64,000 bases of DNA from Nepenthes gracilis (lineage: Eukaryota; Streptophyta; Magnoliopsida; Caryophyllales; Nepenthaceae): the NCBI GenBank assembly GCA_033239525.1, contig BSYO01000020.1, forward strand, positions 11,782,308 to 11,846,307. Reading direction: 5' to 3'. Position numbers and translations under genes: made by a program. The notes below the pieces were generated by a model. That model was not told the DNA's origin and did no database searches. It saw nothing but the letters and a program-made list of their open reading frames with translations. The number at the start of each line of letters is the position of its first letter. The first letter of the stretch is position 1. Shown here one piece after another: positions 22,535 through 34,610 of this stretch.

Positions 22535-23430
22535 ATGGAGTTTGGCAGCAAGATGGTTTGTTTGAACGGTTCAAACTTTGACATCTGGCAGAGCAAAATG
22601 TCTGACTTGCTTTTCGTCAAGTCTATGCACGATCCGGTCTTCTCCTCCGAAAAACCGTCGACGAAAACGGACGAGGTCTGGGCGTTGGAGCACAAACAGG
22701 TGTGCGGGTTCATCAGGCAATTTGTGGACGAGAACGTGTATAACCATGTTCGTAGAGAGACAAATGCCAAAGCCCTTTGGGAGAAGCTCGAGAAGCTCTT
22801 TGCCTCCAAATCTGGTAACAATAAAATTTACCATTTGATGCGGTTGGTCCATATCCGGTACAAGGACGGATCTTCTGTTGCCGACCACCTAAATGAGTTT
22901 GAGGGATGCGTGGACGGCTCAACAAGTATGGGCATTAAGTTCGAGGACGAAGTGCTAGGACTTTGGCTCCTAGCAACCCTCCCGGACTCTTGGGAAACCA
23001 TGAGGGTCACGATCACCAACATACTCCAAACGGTGTGGTGACACCGGAGATGGTGAAGGAGCAATCTTTGAACGAGGAAGTACGACGGCTTTCTCGGGGA
23101 ACGTCTACCTCTCGGCAGGCCCGAGGTCCTTGTCACGGAATCAAGGGGAAGAAAGCGAGGACGTGGCCCAAAGTCCGAAGACAAAGGCGGAGTAAGTCAC
23201 GTTTAAAGTATCAAGACATGGAGTGCCATCATTGTGGCAAGAAGGGCCACATCAAAAAGTTACGCTACAAATGGAAGCGTGAGAACGCTCGGGAAGCGAA
23301 GGGCGAAAAGAGACGAGACGAGGAAGAGTCCTCGGTCTGTTGTGACAGAGAGGATCTCCTCTTAACTTGTGAGTCTCGAGGACTTGATGGTCACGGGCGT
23401 AACAGTCCTCGGATTAGGTAGTGGACTCGG
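22535..23430 (+). pseudogene. gag of element B (frameshifted)
   Basis: ATG at 22535 opens MEFGSKMVCLNGSNFDIW, the normal start of a Copia gag. The UBN2-type gag domain runs clean for about 165 codons (AKALWEKLEKLF, LPDSWETMRVTI) to about 23030, where the frame is lost. The zinc knuckle CHHCGKKGHIKKLR (23224-23265) has the C-x2-C-x4-H part intact, but its last cysteine is CGC (Arg) at 23263-23265, one transition from TGC. This would impair RNA packaging. Downstream the sequence runs into the protease without a clean frame. Confidence 0.85.
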
Positions 23431-26400
23431 CGCTTGACCCACGTTACCTCCCAGAGAGAACTGTTCTCCACTTATACTCCTTGTGCCCTAGGAGTACCGA
23501 GAATGGGCGATAGCGTACGTCCAGAGTTCATAGGACGAGGAGACATCACGTTGGTGATGAGTACCGAGCCAGTTGACTCTAAAGGACGCCCGCACGTCCA
23601 CGACATCAGCTAAACATCATCTCGGTTAGGCGATCGGATGATGAAGGTTCTTGCAACGTCTTCTGTGACGGCAGTATCAAAATGACCAAGGGCTCCATGA
23701 TCATTGCCCGAGGACCTAAGGCATCTCGGCCTTTATGTTTTGAAAGCTCAGTGAAGTGGGCGAGGTGAATGCCACGAGGAGTGTGGAGTCCTCGAACCTT
23801 TGGCACAAGAGGCTCGGACACATGAGTGAGCGTGGCATGGGTCACTTGGCCGGGGAAGGGTCTCATCCACGAGATGGATGGAGACATGCCCGGGACGTGT
23901 CCTCACCGCATGGCGGGAAACAAAGAAGAGTCTCCTTCTCCGGAGACGTAACTTCCAAGAAGTCGAGATCTTGGAGCTTGTACACACGGACGTGTGTGGC
24001 CCTCTCCCAGGAGAAGTCTTTGGAGGTTCACGGTACTTTGTGACCTTCATAGACGATTGCTCAAGGAAGTCTGTAGGTGTTTCCACCGAAGACCAAGGAC
24101 CAGTCGCGGAAATTTTTCCACAGGTTCCACGTCCTTGTTGAGCGGGAGACCGGGAGGAGACTAAAGGCAATAAGGAGCGACAACGGTGGCGAGTACATTG
24201 GGCGGTTTGATGCCTCTGCAGAGCTCATGGCATCAAACATCGAAGACTCCACCAAAGACGCCACGGATGAACGGAGTGGCCGAAAGGATGAACCGCACCC
24301 TCATGGAAAGGGTCGGGTGCATCTTTGTCCGAGGCAAGGGCGGGAGGATCTTTTTGGGCCGAGGCCTTGAGGACGGCCGCCCATGTTATTAACCGCTCGC
24401 TTGAAGCAAGCCTCTGCACGGGAAAGTTCCCGAGCTGATTTGGACCGGAAAGAACTAAAGATCTGATCATCTGCGGACTTTTGTGCAAGGCCTTTATCCA
24501 TGTTCCGAGAGATGAGAGGACTAAATGGAGCCAAAGACACTACAATGTGTCTTTACGGGCTATGGGGAGGAAGAATTTGGGTACGAGGCTTTATGACCCA
24601 AAAACGAGGAAGTCTGGTTCGATCCGTGACGTGGTCTTCGTTGAGGACGAGACCGTAGAGGACATTGAGAAAAATGTGAAGTCCCCTTCTAGCACCTCCC
24701 GGACGGACTGGTTGAGATTGAAACTGCCCGTCCCGTGCCTCTTGTATCCGATGTCCTCGGATCAAGGGTGACCGCCAACCGAGATCGGGCCAGTACGGCG
24801 CCTCGGGATCGAGTTGAAGAAGTGGTACCTCGGCCAGGATGAGGTAGCCCAAGTGAGACGGTCGCCCGCAGTGAGACGTCCGTCCGTCCGCCTTCCAATA
24901 AAGTGAGTTTGTCCTTCTCACGATCTGCCGAGAACCAGAGGATTTCGAAGAGGCCATGAGCAAGATGCGAGAAGGATAAATGGTTTGAAGCCATGGAAGA
25001 AGAAATAACTTCCCTTCATGTGAACCATACGTTTGGTTGGCGGAGTTGCCTAAGGGGAAGAAGGCTCGAAGAACAAATGGGTCTTCCGCTCAAGGCAACC
25101 GAGGACCCGAGAGCCCCAAGACACAAGGCACGACTTGTGGTCGAGGATTTGGTCAACAAAAGGGTGTTGACTTTGATGAAATTTTGCGCCCGTTGTGAAG
25201 ATGTCTCGGTCCGTATAGTACTCGGACCGGGCAAAGCGTTGGACACGGAGGTTGAGCAACTAGATGTCCGGACGACTTTTCTCCATGGAGACCTAGAGGA
25301 AGAGATCTACATGGAGCAACCGAGACGGTTTTGAAGTCAAAGGAAAGGAGGGACTTGTTTGTCGTTTGAAGAAGAGCTTGTATGGGTGAAAACAGGCTCG
25401 AGAGGCAGTGGTATCGGAATTCGAGTCTGTTATGGTTAAGCAAGGTTACCATAAGACATCCTCGGACCACTTTGTGTCTTTGTGCGTAAGTTCTCGGACA
25501 ACGATTTCGCCATCCTTCTCCTTTATGTGGACGACATCTTTGGTTGTCGGACAAAATAGTAGTTTTCGGATCATGGAGCTAAAGAAGCAACTAGGACGAT
25601 CTTTCGCCATGAAAGACCTCGGACAGCGAAACAAATTCTCGGGAATCGGGATTTTCGCGACCGAGAGGGCAAGAAGCTTTAGCTGTCCCGGAGGGTTATA
25701 TTGAAAAGGTGCTTCAAAGATTCCATATGGAAGGGTCCAAGCCTGTCGACACCCCATCGCCAACCATTTCGGATCGAGTAGCGGCAGTGTCCGTCCTCGG
25801 GACACTTCGAAAAGGCGCGCATGAGTAAGGTTCCTTACTCCTCGGCCGCCTGTGATCTTATGTACGCGGCCGTATGTACGCGGCCGGACATTGCTCATGC
25901 GGTTGGCTTTGTTAGCAGATTTCTATCAAACCCAGGGATGGAGTATTGGTCTGCGGTGAAGTGGATCTTCAGATATTTGCTCGGGACCTCCAAGGTGGGT
26001 TTGGTGTTTGGAGAAGAGAAGCCTCAATTAATTGCGTACACGGACGCAGATATGGCCGGGGACGTTGATTCTAGGAAATCAACGTCCAGATACTTGGTGA
26101 AATTTGGGAGGGGCGGTCTCCGGGCAGTCCAAGTTATGAAGTGCGTCGCTCTCGACCACGTAACGAGTTCATTGCCGTGATCGAGGCCATAAGAAAATTT
26201 GTGGATGAAGAGGTTCGCCCAAGAATCGGGTCTAAAGCAAGAGGCGTCACGAGATCCTTTGTGATAGTCAGAGTGCCATTCACTTATGCAAAAACTCCTC
26301 ATTCTATTCTCGGTCAAAACACATTGACGTGCGATATCATTGGGTGAGAGATGTTTTTGATGATGGGCAGCTATCAATTGGAAAGGTCCGATCGGAAGAC

Positions 26401-26495
26401 AATGGCTCGGACATGTTAACCAAGATTTTGCCAAAGGGAAGCCGGGAAGCTTGTTGTGACATTGCTAGTCTAATCGACTCTACTCCCACTCGGTC
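23431..26495 (+). pseudogene. pol of element B: protease, integrase, RT, RNase H (frameshifted)
   Basis: Protease remnants lie at 23430-23640. The pre-integrase motif [13 protein letters not shown] is at about 23796-23836. Integrase has [11 protein letters not shown] (Asp 23989-23991), RSDNGGEY (Asp 24179-24181) and AERMNRTLMER (Glu 24282-24284), so the D,D,E residues survive in shifted frames. RT has EEIYMEQPRRF (about 25300) and an intact YVDD (25524-25535). RNase H has YAAVCTRPDIAHAVGFVSRFLSNP split near 25860 and IAYTDADMAGD (26031-26063). The end reads KHIDVRYHWVRD and DMLTKILPKG before the stop at 26498. At least eight frame changes are needed to read through it, so no polyprotein is expected. 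Confidence 0.88.
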
Positions 26496-26497
26496 GT

Positions 26498-26506
26498 GAG
26501 GGGAAG
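26498..26506 (+). other. polypurine tract of element B
   Basis: GAGGGGAAG lies immediately before the 3' LTR and is the expected plus-strand primer site. It also overlaps the stop codon of pol. Confidence 0.75.
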
Positions 26507-26508
26507 TT

Positions 26509-27170
26509 TGTTGGGGTCACTCCCGAGTGGCCTTTGTCCATGAGACTCCATTGGAATAACGGACGAGGATTTTTGCTTGGTGCGTCATGTCCGAGAGGAC
26601 TGGGACGAGGATTCCATACACGCGTGCGTTGACTTATTCTGTCATTAATGCGGGCATTGGAAGTTGGTGATCGCCACAACTTCCAAGACGGTTGCGAGCT
26701 GCCAGCGCAAGCGTCTGCAGACGGCTTTGTGAGTACCTACCACCGCCACCCTGGCGCTAGGGTGGCTGGGTAGATTGCTAGGGTAGTGAATAAAATATAT
26801 TTATTCATGTATATATATATATGAGTGCTGAGATCATTTAATGGGTGTGAGAGAGGTTGGTGAGTTGTGGTGTGTGCTTTTGTGAGCAACCACTTTGTGA
26901 GTTTTGTGAGAGAAACACCTTAGAGAGAGAAAGTTGTACACTTGTGATTGTTTCACTTTAGTTTGAGCTTGTGTAGCTAACACTTGTAAACAATCCTTTA
27001 TAGTGTATTCTTTCGTGGTTTTTTCCTTGCTTAACGAAGGGTTTTCCACGTTAAATTCGTGTGTTCACTCTCATATTTCTCTCTACCTCTCCCGACCGTC
27101 CGAGAGCTTTGCTCTCTGTTCCTGTCCGAGCGTTGTGTCCGCTCGGTCTTCCGCGCATTTTGCTCCAACA
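26509..27170 (+). repeat. 3' LTR of element B
   Basis: Starts TGTTGGGGTCAC and ends TTGCTCCAACA before the GAGGG duplication. From about 26820 to the end only one mismatch to the 5' LTR is seen. Confidence 0.92.
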
Positions 27171-27175
27171 GAGGG

Positions 27176-28770
27176 GACTTGCCCATGAGTGTAAGCATCA
27201 AATTCAATCAGACATCACAGAAAGCTTGGTTACCCCATTAGAGTAGAAAAGGTTCAGCAAGACCACCAACCTTGAGCTGAAGTCGTACATTCCTCACTAT
27301 TTGCTGGGTTTCTGTTCACAGTGATCATGCTAATCTAGCACATCGATATCACAGAAAAATACTTGTTGAATGAGAAGCGAAAATGTTTATTCAGTACTGA
27401 AACTCATGTTAGGGGAACAGAATTACTTAAGCAAGCCTTTCTTTTTTAATTTTTTTCTTTCACATATTGTGACCTGCACAACTTCCAAAATTATACAAAA
27501 ACAGAGGTTTGGGAATTTTACTTGAATTATAAGAGAGCTCAAACATGTCCAGTCCAAAAATAAGGAGGCTGTTCCTCTTCCTAGAATGGAAGCTCTTTCC
27601 ATAATGGAACATGTTCAGTAGACACTCCATCAATTTCAGTGATCATATTCTTCACCCAAAATCGTTTCTAGTTCGCCGACATTGCATATGAAACTTGTTG
27701 GGTTTTGGTCATTTCCTTATGGATGTCACAATAAACGAATAATCATCGAAAGATCGCACAATATTCATGTAGAGATTACGGTGTAATTGATATAGATATT
27801 ATAGACATTCCAAATTAAAAAAAATAGTTTTATTTGATTAGAAAATATTTTATTTTAATTTTATTTAAAAGATTTTATTTGATGAGATTTTTATTTTTAT
27901 TTTAAAAAAGTGTGTCATATTATTTTCTAATTTTAAGATATCGTTAGTTAATAATTATATTTAATTCATAATTAACTTACGATAGAGGCTCTCTGTATAA
28001 GGATTTTAATTCAAATGTTGAATGGATGATTGATGATTTAAATGAAAATTAAGTAATTATAATTCCTTGTCTTGTTGATCTCTATTTCTCTTTTTTCTTC
28101 TCCTCCTATTTTTTCCCTCTCTCCCACTTCCTTATGCTTTTCCTCCCCTCCTTCCCCCTTTCCCTGCATCAGTATCAGAGATTTCAGAGAAGGTTACTTG
28201 TCACCGTCACTTTTATAATAGATTTGTTCAGAATTTATCCCGTAATTTTTTTCTTAATTAAAAATAATTTTTCACGTTGAAAACGTTGTATATCATTGTA
28301 TTTCTTGTACTCACAAGTTCAGTGGTTGACGTTTGACTCAAGGTTTGGGTTTTATTCCGCTGTACAAGATTGTATGTATACAGGTCGAATCCCAGCAAAA
28401 CTCATCTGGGAAAAAACAATCCAGACGGAAATAAAACAGCAACATGAACTATCCAACCCTACTACCTTCTTCACCAAAGAAATCAGTTTATAAACCTCTA
28501 CACCTTCGTTTTACTGTAATATCAAGAGGCTAAAATGGAGTCAGCATACCCGTTGAGAAGGTTGAATGCTATTGTTCCTTCAGAATTAGTAGTAGTGTCC
28601 ACTGGACGAGTAGGATTCTTTTTTAGAACAACTACAAGATGTCAATTCGAGAAGAAAATATGTACAAATCTTCCCATTACTTTTTGAGATACAAAACAAT
28701 ACCAAATTAGTCTACCATATGAAAAGGATTTCCATGAAAGCAAAATTCCAACAAAAGCTCATCATATTCA
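27176..28770. other. unassigned sequence right of the Copia element
   Basis: It continues the locus cut by element B. It is AT-rich from 27780 to 28060, with a pyrimidine-rich run at about 28080-28165. A short exon-like minus frame (about 27560-27700) was considered but not supported. Confidence 0.4.
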
Positions 28771-28779
28771 AATGAATAA

Positions 28780-29620
28780 AGATTTATTCAAATTTTGTAA
28801 AAAATAAATAAATTCAAGAATTATTGCAAAAAAAAAAAAATTAATTAGAGTTTCTAAATTTTCTTGAGAGTTATTTAGCATTCAACAGATATAAATTAAT
28901 TGATTAATTAATTCAAGGTCTAATCAACAAATAACACAACGCTTCAATATTTTCAAATTTTTATATAAAGCGTGAAATTTGACAGATTCAAATCCAAGAA
29001 AAAAAGCAATATAAAATTATACTTATAATACCTTTGGATATTACGAATAGAATGTTATGCCATTTAGATTTAAAAATGCCTCTTCTGAATTTTAAAATAA
29101 AATAAATCAAATATTTTTAACTCATATTCAAATTTCATCATTGTCTATATAGATGATGCGATAGATTTTTTCCAAATCAATTGATTAATATTTCAAGCAT
29201 TTACAATAATTTTTGAATATTATTAAACAAAATTGTTTATTAGTTATCTACTACAATGATGAAATCATTTTAAACAAAAGGCAAATTTATTGGATTCAGT
29301 ATTCATCAGCATACTATGATTCAAAGGGCAATATAATTTTTAGACAAATTTCCTGATGAAATAAAAAATAAAATCCAATTATAAAGGTTGTTAGGATGTT
29401 TAAACTATGGCGCTCATTTTATTCCAAATTGTAGATAATATATGGTCCTTTATATCAACAATTACAAAATAATCCAACACCTTGGACAAACAAGCATACC
29501 TAAATAGTTAAACAATTAAAATTACAAGCTTAAACTCTACCCTATTTAGGTATTCATCAACCCAATGAATTTATGATAGTAGAAATAGATGTACACATAA
29601 CAAATATACCCAGTGATGTA
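28780..29620 (+). pseudogene. endogenous pararetrovirus (Caulimoviridae) reverse transcriptase/RNase H fragment
   Basis: This is a decayed fragment of a plant pararetrovirus integrated in the genome. The plus strand shows, with stops between, GYYE then NVMPFRFKNA (from 29036), FIIVYIDDA (about 29135-29160; the catalytic Y-x-D-D core is still readable) and the thumb/RNase H-linking words GAHFIP-like (about 29408) and FPDEIKNK-like (about 29348). An AFMIVE-like RNase H start is at about 29570. Gene order and spacing fit the RT of the caulimovirid polyprotein rather than Copia or Gypsy. More than ten stops, an AT-biased drift and the absence of capsid, movement or protease regions show it is a dead relic. 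It ends where element D begins. The genus cannot be assigned by eye. Confidence 0.6.
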
Positions 29621-29639
29621 TACTAGACGTACCTGGATT

Positions 29640-30175
29640 CGGCATGAAGTCAAGGATAATATCTATTGAGGTTGGTGGCATTTTCCTCGAGACGAGTTTG
29701 CCATTCTGGGTGTGTAGTCCAGACGCATCATTTCGGAGGATGCTAAGATGAGGGACAGCCCTTCCTAGTGTGAAGGGAGCTCGCTACTGTTGCTGATCTT
29801 ACCAGCAACCTTTTTACTTTGCAGGACTAGGTCCCCCACCTTGAATCGTTAGGCAATCACCTTTAGGTTGTGACACCAAGTGACCCACCATTGATAGGCT
29901 ATTGCGCACATCTCAACAGTGTCTCAGGCTTATGTTAGCTGTCTCTGGCATCGGGAGCCGTTGAGCGGATGGAGACTTTTGTTCCCAAAGCTAAGCCATC
30001 CGATCTTTTGCAGGAATAGCCGCTTCGGTCCCCCCAGCATAGGTTGAGGGGAGTTCTACAGGTAGGCCCCTTTAGGGTCGTCCGGTACAGCCATAGTACG
30101 GGGCGGAGCTCACCTGCCCCGGAGCACCTAGCGTTTTCCAATTTTGCCTTCAACTCACCCTGCCGGGGGCCTGTC
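29640..30175 (-). pseudogene. integrase C-terminal remnant of element D
   Basis: KAKLENARCSGAGELRPVLW and LYRTTLKGPTCRTPLNLCWG (30153-30020) match the integrase of elements A and C (YRTTPREPTRETPFSL). The tail includes LHTQNGKLVSRK (about 29715), equal to the YKLRTQEGRLVPR strand. Stops interrupt it. The sequence upstream jumps directly to gag. Confidence 0.7.
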
Positions 30176-30179
30176 CTAG

Positions 30180-31530
30180 ATCTCGCAAAAACTCGGTGAG
30201 GCGCCCCTTTTTCAGCAAGCCCTCAATCTCCTTTCGTAACACCTAGTAGTCTTCGGTGCTTTGGCCAAGGAACTGATGGTAGTAGCAGTACTTAGACGAG
30301 TCTCCTTTTTCTTGGTTCTTGATTGGCTTTGGCCACTTTAAAAACATTTCATCTAGGATTCGCACAAAGATATTGGCCTGGGAGTCGTTCAGAGGGGTCA
30401 AGTTCAAGGGTCTAAACTTCCTCTAGACTGTCGTCTCCACCCTTGGTCGCCTCCTGGGATCTCGGGGGATGGTACAATCTCCATTCCTCTCATTCCCGCT
30501 GGTAGACACTAGGCGAAAGTGGTCAACTTGCTCAAGTCGTTTTACTTTGTTGGCTTCTCTAATGGCTATATAAGCATGGGCGATGGTCTCAACCTCCTAA
30601 AAAATTTTGGAGTCCTGTTGGACCAAGTGCCAGAAGAAACCACCTAGTTCCAAAGTCACAATGAAGGTGTTTAACTTCACCTCATCGGTGAGCCCAGGTA
30701 TTTGTCGGGCCTCAGCGATGAAGTGGGTCAAGAAGTACTCTAGACTTTCGCCCGATTCCTGTTTGATTCGAGCAAGATGCCAAAGTTGCTTTTCCTCTCT
30801 TCGATTGGTGGTAAACTATGATAGGAAACTGTCGGTTAGCTCCAGGAATGTCCGGATTGAATTTGGCTAGAGATAATAGAACCAAACCTTGGCATCCCCT
30901 TCGAGGGGTCAGAAAGAAGCATAGACACGTGGTGGCTTCATCTAGGCCATGGAAGCTTAGCAGGGGCACGAAATTGTTTAAATGGTCAATTGGATCTGCA
31001 CTCCCATCGTAGGGCTCTAAGGCCAATATCTCAAACTTGTAAAGAAGTGGCTGCATCCAGATCTCCATTGTGAATAGCAACTGACTTAGGTCCATGGGGT
31101 TTCCGCTGGCATCTCCTCTAGACGCGTGCTGCTATGTCTTCCACCCCTTCTCCTTCATTTGAGAGGACGCATTCCTCTTGGAGTTGAGAAAGATACTCAG
31201 CTCTAAATGGTTTAGAGAGGGATGTGGGTCCCCACGATGAACAACACATGGACGCCACGTGCTACAAGAGGCGACTTCATGAGTTGGGGGCCTTCGATCG
31301 TCATGCAAGCAGTGGGGATCTCACCTTTCTAGGCTCCCGTCCTCTGTTCCACGACTCAGTCGGCCTTCCATTCCAGTTTGGGCCTTGTTACTTGAGGTTG
31401 CTCGAAGCTTGAGATTACCATGCTGCCCTACCTTCGCGGTTGGGTGCCTCTTCCTCTCACCTTTCCGTTTTGGAGCTGAAGTTTCAGCAATGTAGGAGGT
31501 AGCCCCAGCCGTAGTCCGTGCTGGCACGCG
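30180..31530 (-). pseudogene. gag of element D
   Basis: FEILALEPYDGSADPIDHLN (about 31038-30975) equals NLNVYDGSADLIDHLDHF of element A. Further gag sequence follows to the knuckle region KYCYYHQFLGQSTEDY (about 30293-30246), where the His and last Cys of the usual C..H..GH.T..C pattern are replaced by Gln and Tyr. Basic leader sequence lies at 31527-31321. Several stops are present. Confidence 0.7.
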
Positions 31531-31732
31531 TAGATAGTCTAGATCATTTGGGACATGTTTTTCATCTAGTTAACGAATGCTTGCGCGTCGAGCATTGGCC
31601 GCTCATCCGCATGGCTACCCATGTAGGGTTGTCACCATGGGAGGTGGTGCGCTGGGTGGAGTGTTGGCCTGTGCCCTGGCTGACCATGTTCTTCTCGTGA
31701 ATGTGGTGTTTGACAGTTAGACTTTCAAATCC

Positions 31733-31751
31733 TTCTCACAAACGGCGGAAA
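31733..31751 (-). other. primer binding site of element D
   Basis: On the minus strand TTTCCGCCGTTTGTGAGAA directly follows the LTR end. It is a decayed TTGGCGCCGTCTGTGGGAA, as in element C. This sets the orientation of element D. Confidence 0.7.
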
Positions 31752-32784
31752 TGATCCGTCCCTAAATCCAAATTATTGTATGGATTAGGGAGCCACCTCA
31801 TCTTCCACGTCAAGTCAAACTGAGGTAGGTCCGGGCTTCATCTCTGATAATTGGGTCTTACGCAACATAACTAAAAATAAGAGGTTAAATAATTGACAGA
31901 ATTCACTCCCCAATATATCCTCCAATACCCAAGTTAAAAACCTTTCTCAGAAAATAGAATGATGGATAATATAGGATGCAAGGATGCACAAAATGAGGGG
32001 AAAGTGAATAAGGTAGAGGGCTTGGCTCCAATGGTGCGCTCTGCGGGGAGCGAATTGAAAATTGAAAGAGGGCTGGCTCCAATAGTGCACTCAACGGGGA
32101 GCGACTTAAAGAATAAATGAGGGCTAAGCTCCGATGGTGCATTCGACGAGGCCAGCTTTTGAGAGTGGGAGAGTGTGTTATGAGAGAGAGGGATCGCTCC
32201 ATGAGGGAGAGGGATCGCTCCAAGAGAGAGAGAGGGATCGCTCAATTCTTTCTAAGCGCTTGAAGCTAAGGTTACGTTTGAAGATTGGGATCCTCCTCCC
32301 TTCCTCAGTAATAGGGAAGGGTTTTAGTAATGTTGTTATCGATGCAGTTTTGGTGCCAAAGGTCATGATAGTTGTCGTGCCAGGATTTGTCGGTCTGATC
32401 CGGTGATGGTGGAAGCCGCCATGTCAGTTGTTGTTTCGGGGCGACAGTGTGACTGTGGGTGGTCTTCACCAGACATCTGCTAGACGGTTGCGACGGTGGT
32501 GGCAGGTACCACCTGCAAACATGCGCTGCAGTGTATAGACTATCAATTGCAAGCGAGTGGCTTCCCAATTGACTGTTCCCCTGGGCTTGTCTGCTGGGCT
32601 ACTCAGTGTTGGCCCCTGTTTCTGCCCATCCATCATGTGTTGGGCTACAATTGGGCCTATTGCGGTAATCTGTCCCGGGCTTCGGGCCACGTAGCGTCTA
32701 TACGGGCTTTGGCTTTTCTGGATGCGCACGGGATAGCAGCCTCACCTCTGGGCCGACTCGTATGGGTGGGTATAGAACCCATCA
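31752..32784 (-). repeat. 5' LTR of element D (only LTR left)
   Basis: On the minus strand it begins TGATGGGTTCTATACCCACC and ends GGGACGGATCA. It contains two internal arrays: about 59 bp x 3 at 32019-32155 (GGCT..GCTCCAATGGTGC) and a GAGAGAGGGATCGCTC repeat at 32180-32245. No partner LTR is present. Confidence 0.65.
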
Positions 32785-34610
32785 CTTAAAAAATAGAGCA
32801 CAATATAAAGGTTGAAAGCAAACAAAAAAAAATAAAAAGTTTCTTGTTAAGAAGATGTTTGAAACATGAGAGGGCTTTATTGTTAAGAATGGCAATGAAT
32901 AATGACAATAAATGGGGATTCAGTCTTGAGAATCTAATTCATTCCCACTTTAATATTTAAGTTCAGAATCCAAATTTAATCCATAATATTTCACCTTGAG
33001 TAAAAATTCAGCGATTTGGATTATGTTTAAATCAACCTAATCAAACACAATTCAAAATAATTTCCTTTTTCTTTTAATAAATAAAATAGATAAAATTATC
33101 AATATTCGTATAATTTCAAAATATTAATTAAATATATAATTCACCAACAAATACTTAAATTTACAGTTTATTAAATACAATTTGGTTCATAAAAGACTTT
33201 GAATAAATATTCTAATTATCAATCAATAATATATATATACATATACACAAAATCTTAAATCTAAAAGGCATAGAAATCTTACTCAGCATTCGAAAATGAG
33301 TAAACTCATCGAGGATGTGGCCTGTCCAAGATGGTGGTAGGTCGGCGGCGATGCTAAAATTCAAAATTGAGGAATGATAACAGTCAAGGAAATAAGAAAA
33401 TAGGGAAATGCTCATACATATGTGTGTGTGTAAAATAAGACTTGGGTTTGATCAAACTATGCAGATTGCTCCAAATGAACAGAGTTCCTCTGCTTAATGT
33501 CATTTCTCACTGGGGAAGTATGAGCCAGTCTCTGAATCGCCCTCCGGTGCAGAACACATAAAGGGCATGAGTTAAGTCATTTGTCTGATTCAGGAATGTA
33601 TCAAGTAATTCTAGCTAAGACAAATGTACCATATAAGTAGTGGGGGATGAGTTTAACTCATTTGTTTGAATCAAGAATTTAGCATATAAAGGCAATGCAT
33701 CAAGTAATTTCAGCCAAGGAGGAAACATCATATTTATAAAAGGTAAAAACAAGGTGCATGGTCAAATAAGGCAACAGGCGTGGAGTATCTCGTGAACGCA
33801 TCGATGAAACCAACACACGGAAGGAAACCAGAGTAATCCAAAGTGGATTAAAAAGCATCCATGCAAAACCTAAAAGCATTCGCCCGCAATACCTCCTCCT
33901 CAATGCATCAGTTTTCAAAATTTAGATGCATTTGATCATTTGAAACCCTGAAGTCAAGGTCTCCTTATCCACAGGGGGCATGAAAACTCTCCAGCCCATC
34001 AAGCAAGTTAAATTCAACTTAAAATCTGCTGCTCTTTTCAGCTAATGATGTTCAATCCCAACAGAGTGAATAGTACAGTAAAGCCTCTAAACAGCAATAC
34101 ATTCGAGTAATAATAGCTGCACTACATGCTCATCAAATCACTGAAAGAACCCTAGAAAGAAACAAACAAACAAAGAAAAGAAAAGGGAAAGAAAAAGGCT
34201 ACTCAATTTGCACTACTCCCCCCAATGTAAGATCCTGGCTTTTTTTTTTCCCAAATCCATGAATGTGACTGGCCTGCATAAGCTTAACTAGTAATAATGT
34301 TAATCCCGAAGTATTCACAGTCATCCCACAATTTGCCAAGGAAGTGAGAATCTTGCTTTCTCATAATGGACTAACTTCACAATTAGAAGAACTGGACAAA
34401 TCTATTCAATCTTCTAATAGTAAAAAGTTCCTCAAAATATTTCATCTATATGATGCCCCAAAGCAATAAATCACAACAAAAGAGAACTCCCAACACAACA
34501 TAACGTTATACATGTCAAAAAATGATTCAACCCTTGACATGAGAGCTATCAGTTCCTCTTGCATATTCTAAAATTCCCAGATCACATCTATAAGGGATAA
34601 TAGTACTCGG
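32785..34610. other. region between element D and the EMB514-like gene
   Basis: It is AT-rich to about 33250, with a (TG)n tract at about 33422. A weak direct repeat (GAGTT(T)AA.TCATTTGT..ATCAAGTAATT) lies at 33570-33720. The last several hundred bases should include the 3' UTR of the minus-strand gene ending at 34611. No other gene is seen. Confidence 0.4.

Larger units (their letters stand above)
21819..27170 (+). mobile_element. Ty1/Copia LTR retrotransposon (element B)
   Basis: Both LTRs are 662 bp, start TGTTGGGGTCACTCC and end TTGCTCCAACA. The 5-bp sequence GAGGG lies on both sides (21814-21818 and 27171-27175), a perfect target duplication. The order gag, protease, integrase, RT, RNase H defines Copia. 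The PBS is the initiator-Met type. Motifs such as [14 protein letters not shown] and RSDNGGEY suggest the Tork/Tnt1 group. The coding region has many frameshifts although the LTRs are nearly identical over most of their length. Confidence 0.92.
29640..32784 (-). mobile_element. truncated Tat-type Gypsy element (element D) with internal deletion
   Basis: Minus-strand order: 5' LTR (32784-31752), PBS (31751-31733), gag (about 31500-30180), integrase C-terminus (about 30175-29640). Protease, RT and both RNase H domains are missing. No 3' LTR is found below 29640, where the pararetrovirus fragment lies. The LTR start TGATGGGTTCTATACCCA resembles that of element A. Confidence 0.75.

Noticed and set aside
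22393..22821. 142-codon minus-strand frame in Copia gag
   Set aside because: Shadow of the real plus-strand gag frame.
27560..27705. Minus-strand stretch reading like an exon (VKNMITEIDGVSTEHVPLWK)
   Set aside because: Interrupted by stops on both sides and no family recognised; kept only as an unassigned region.
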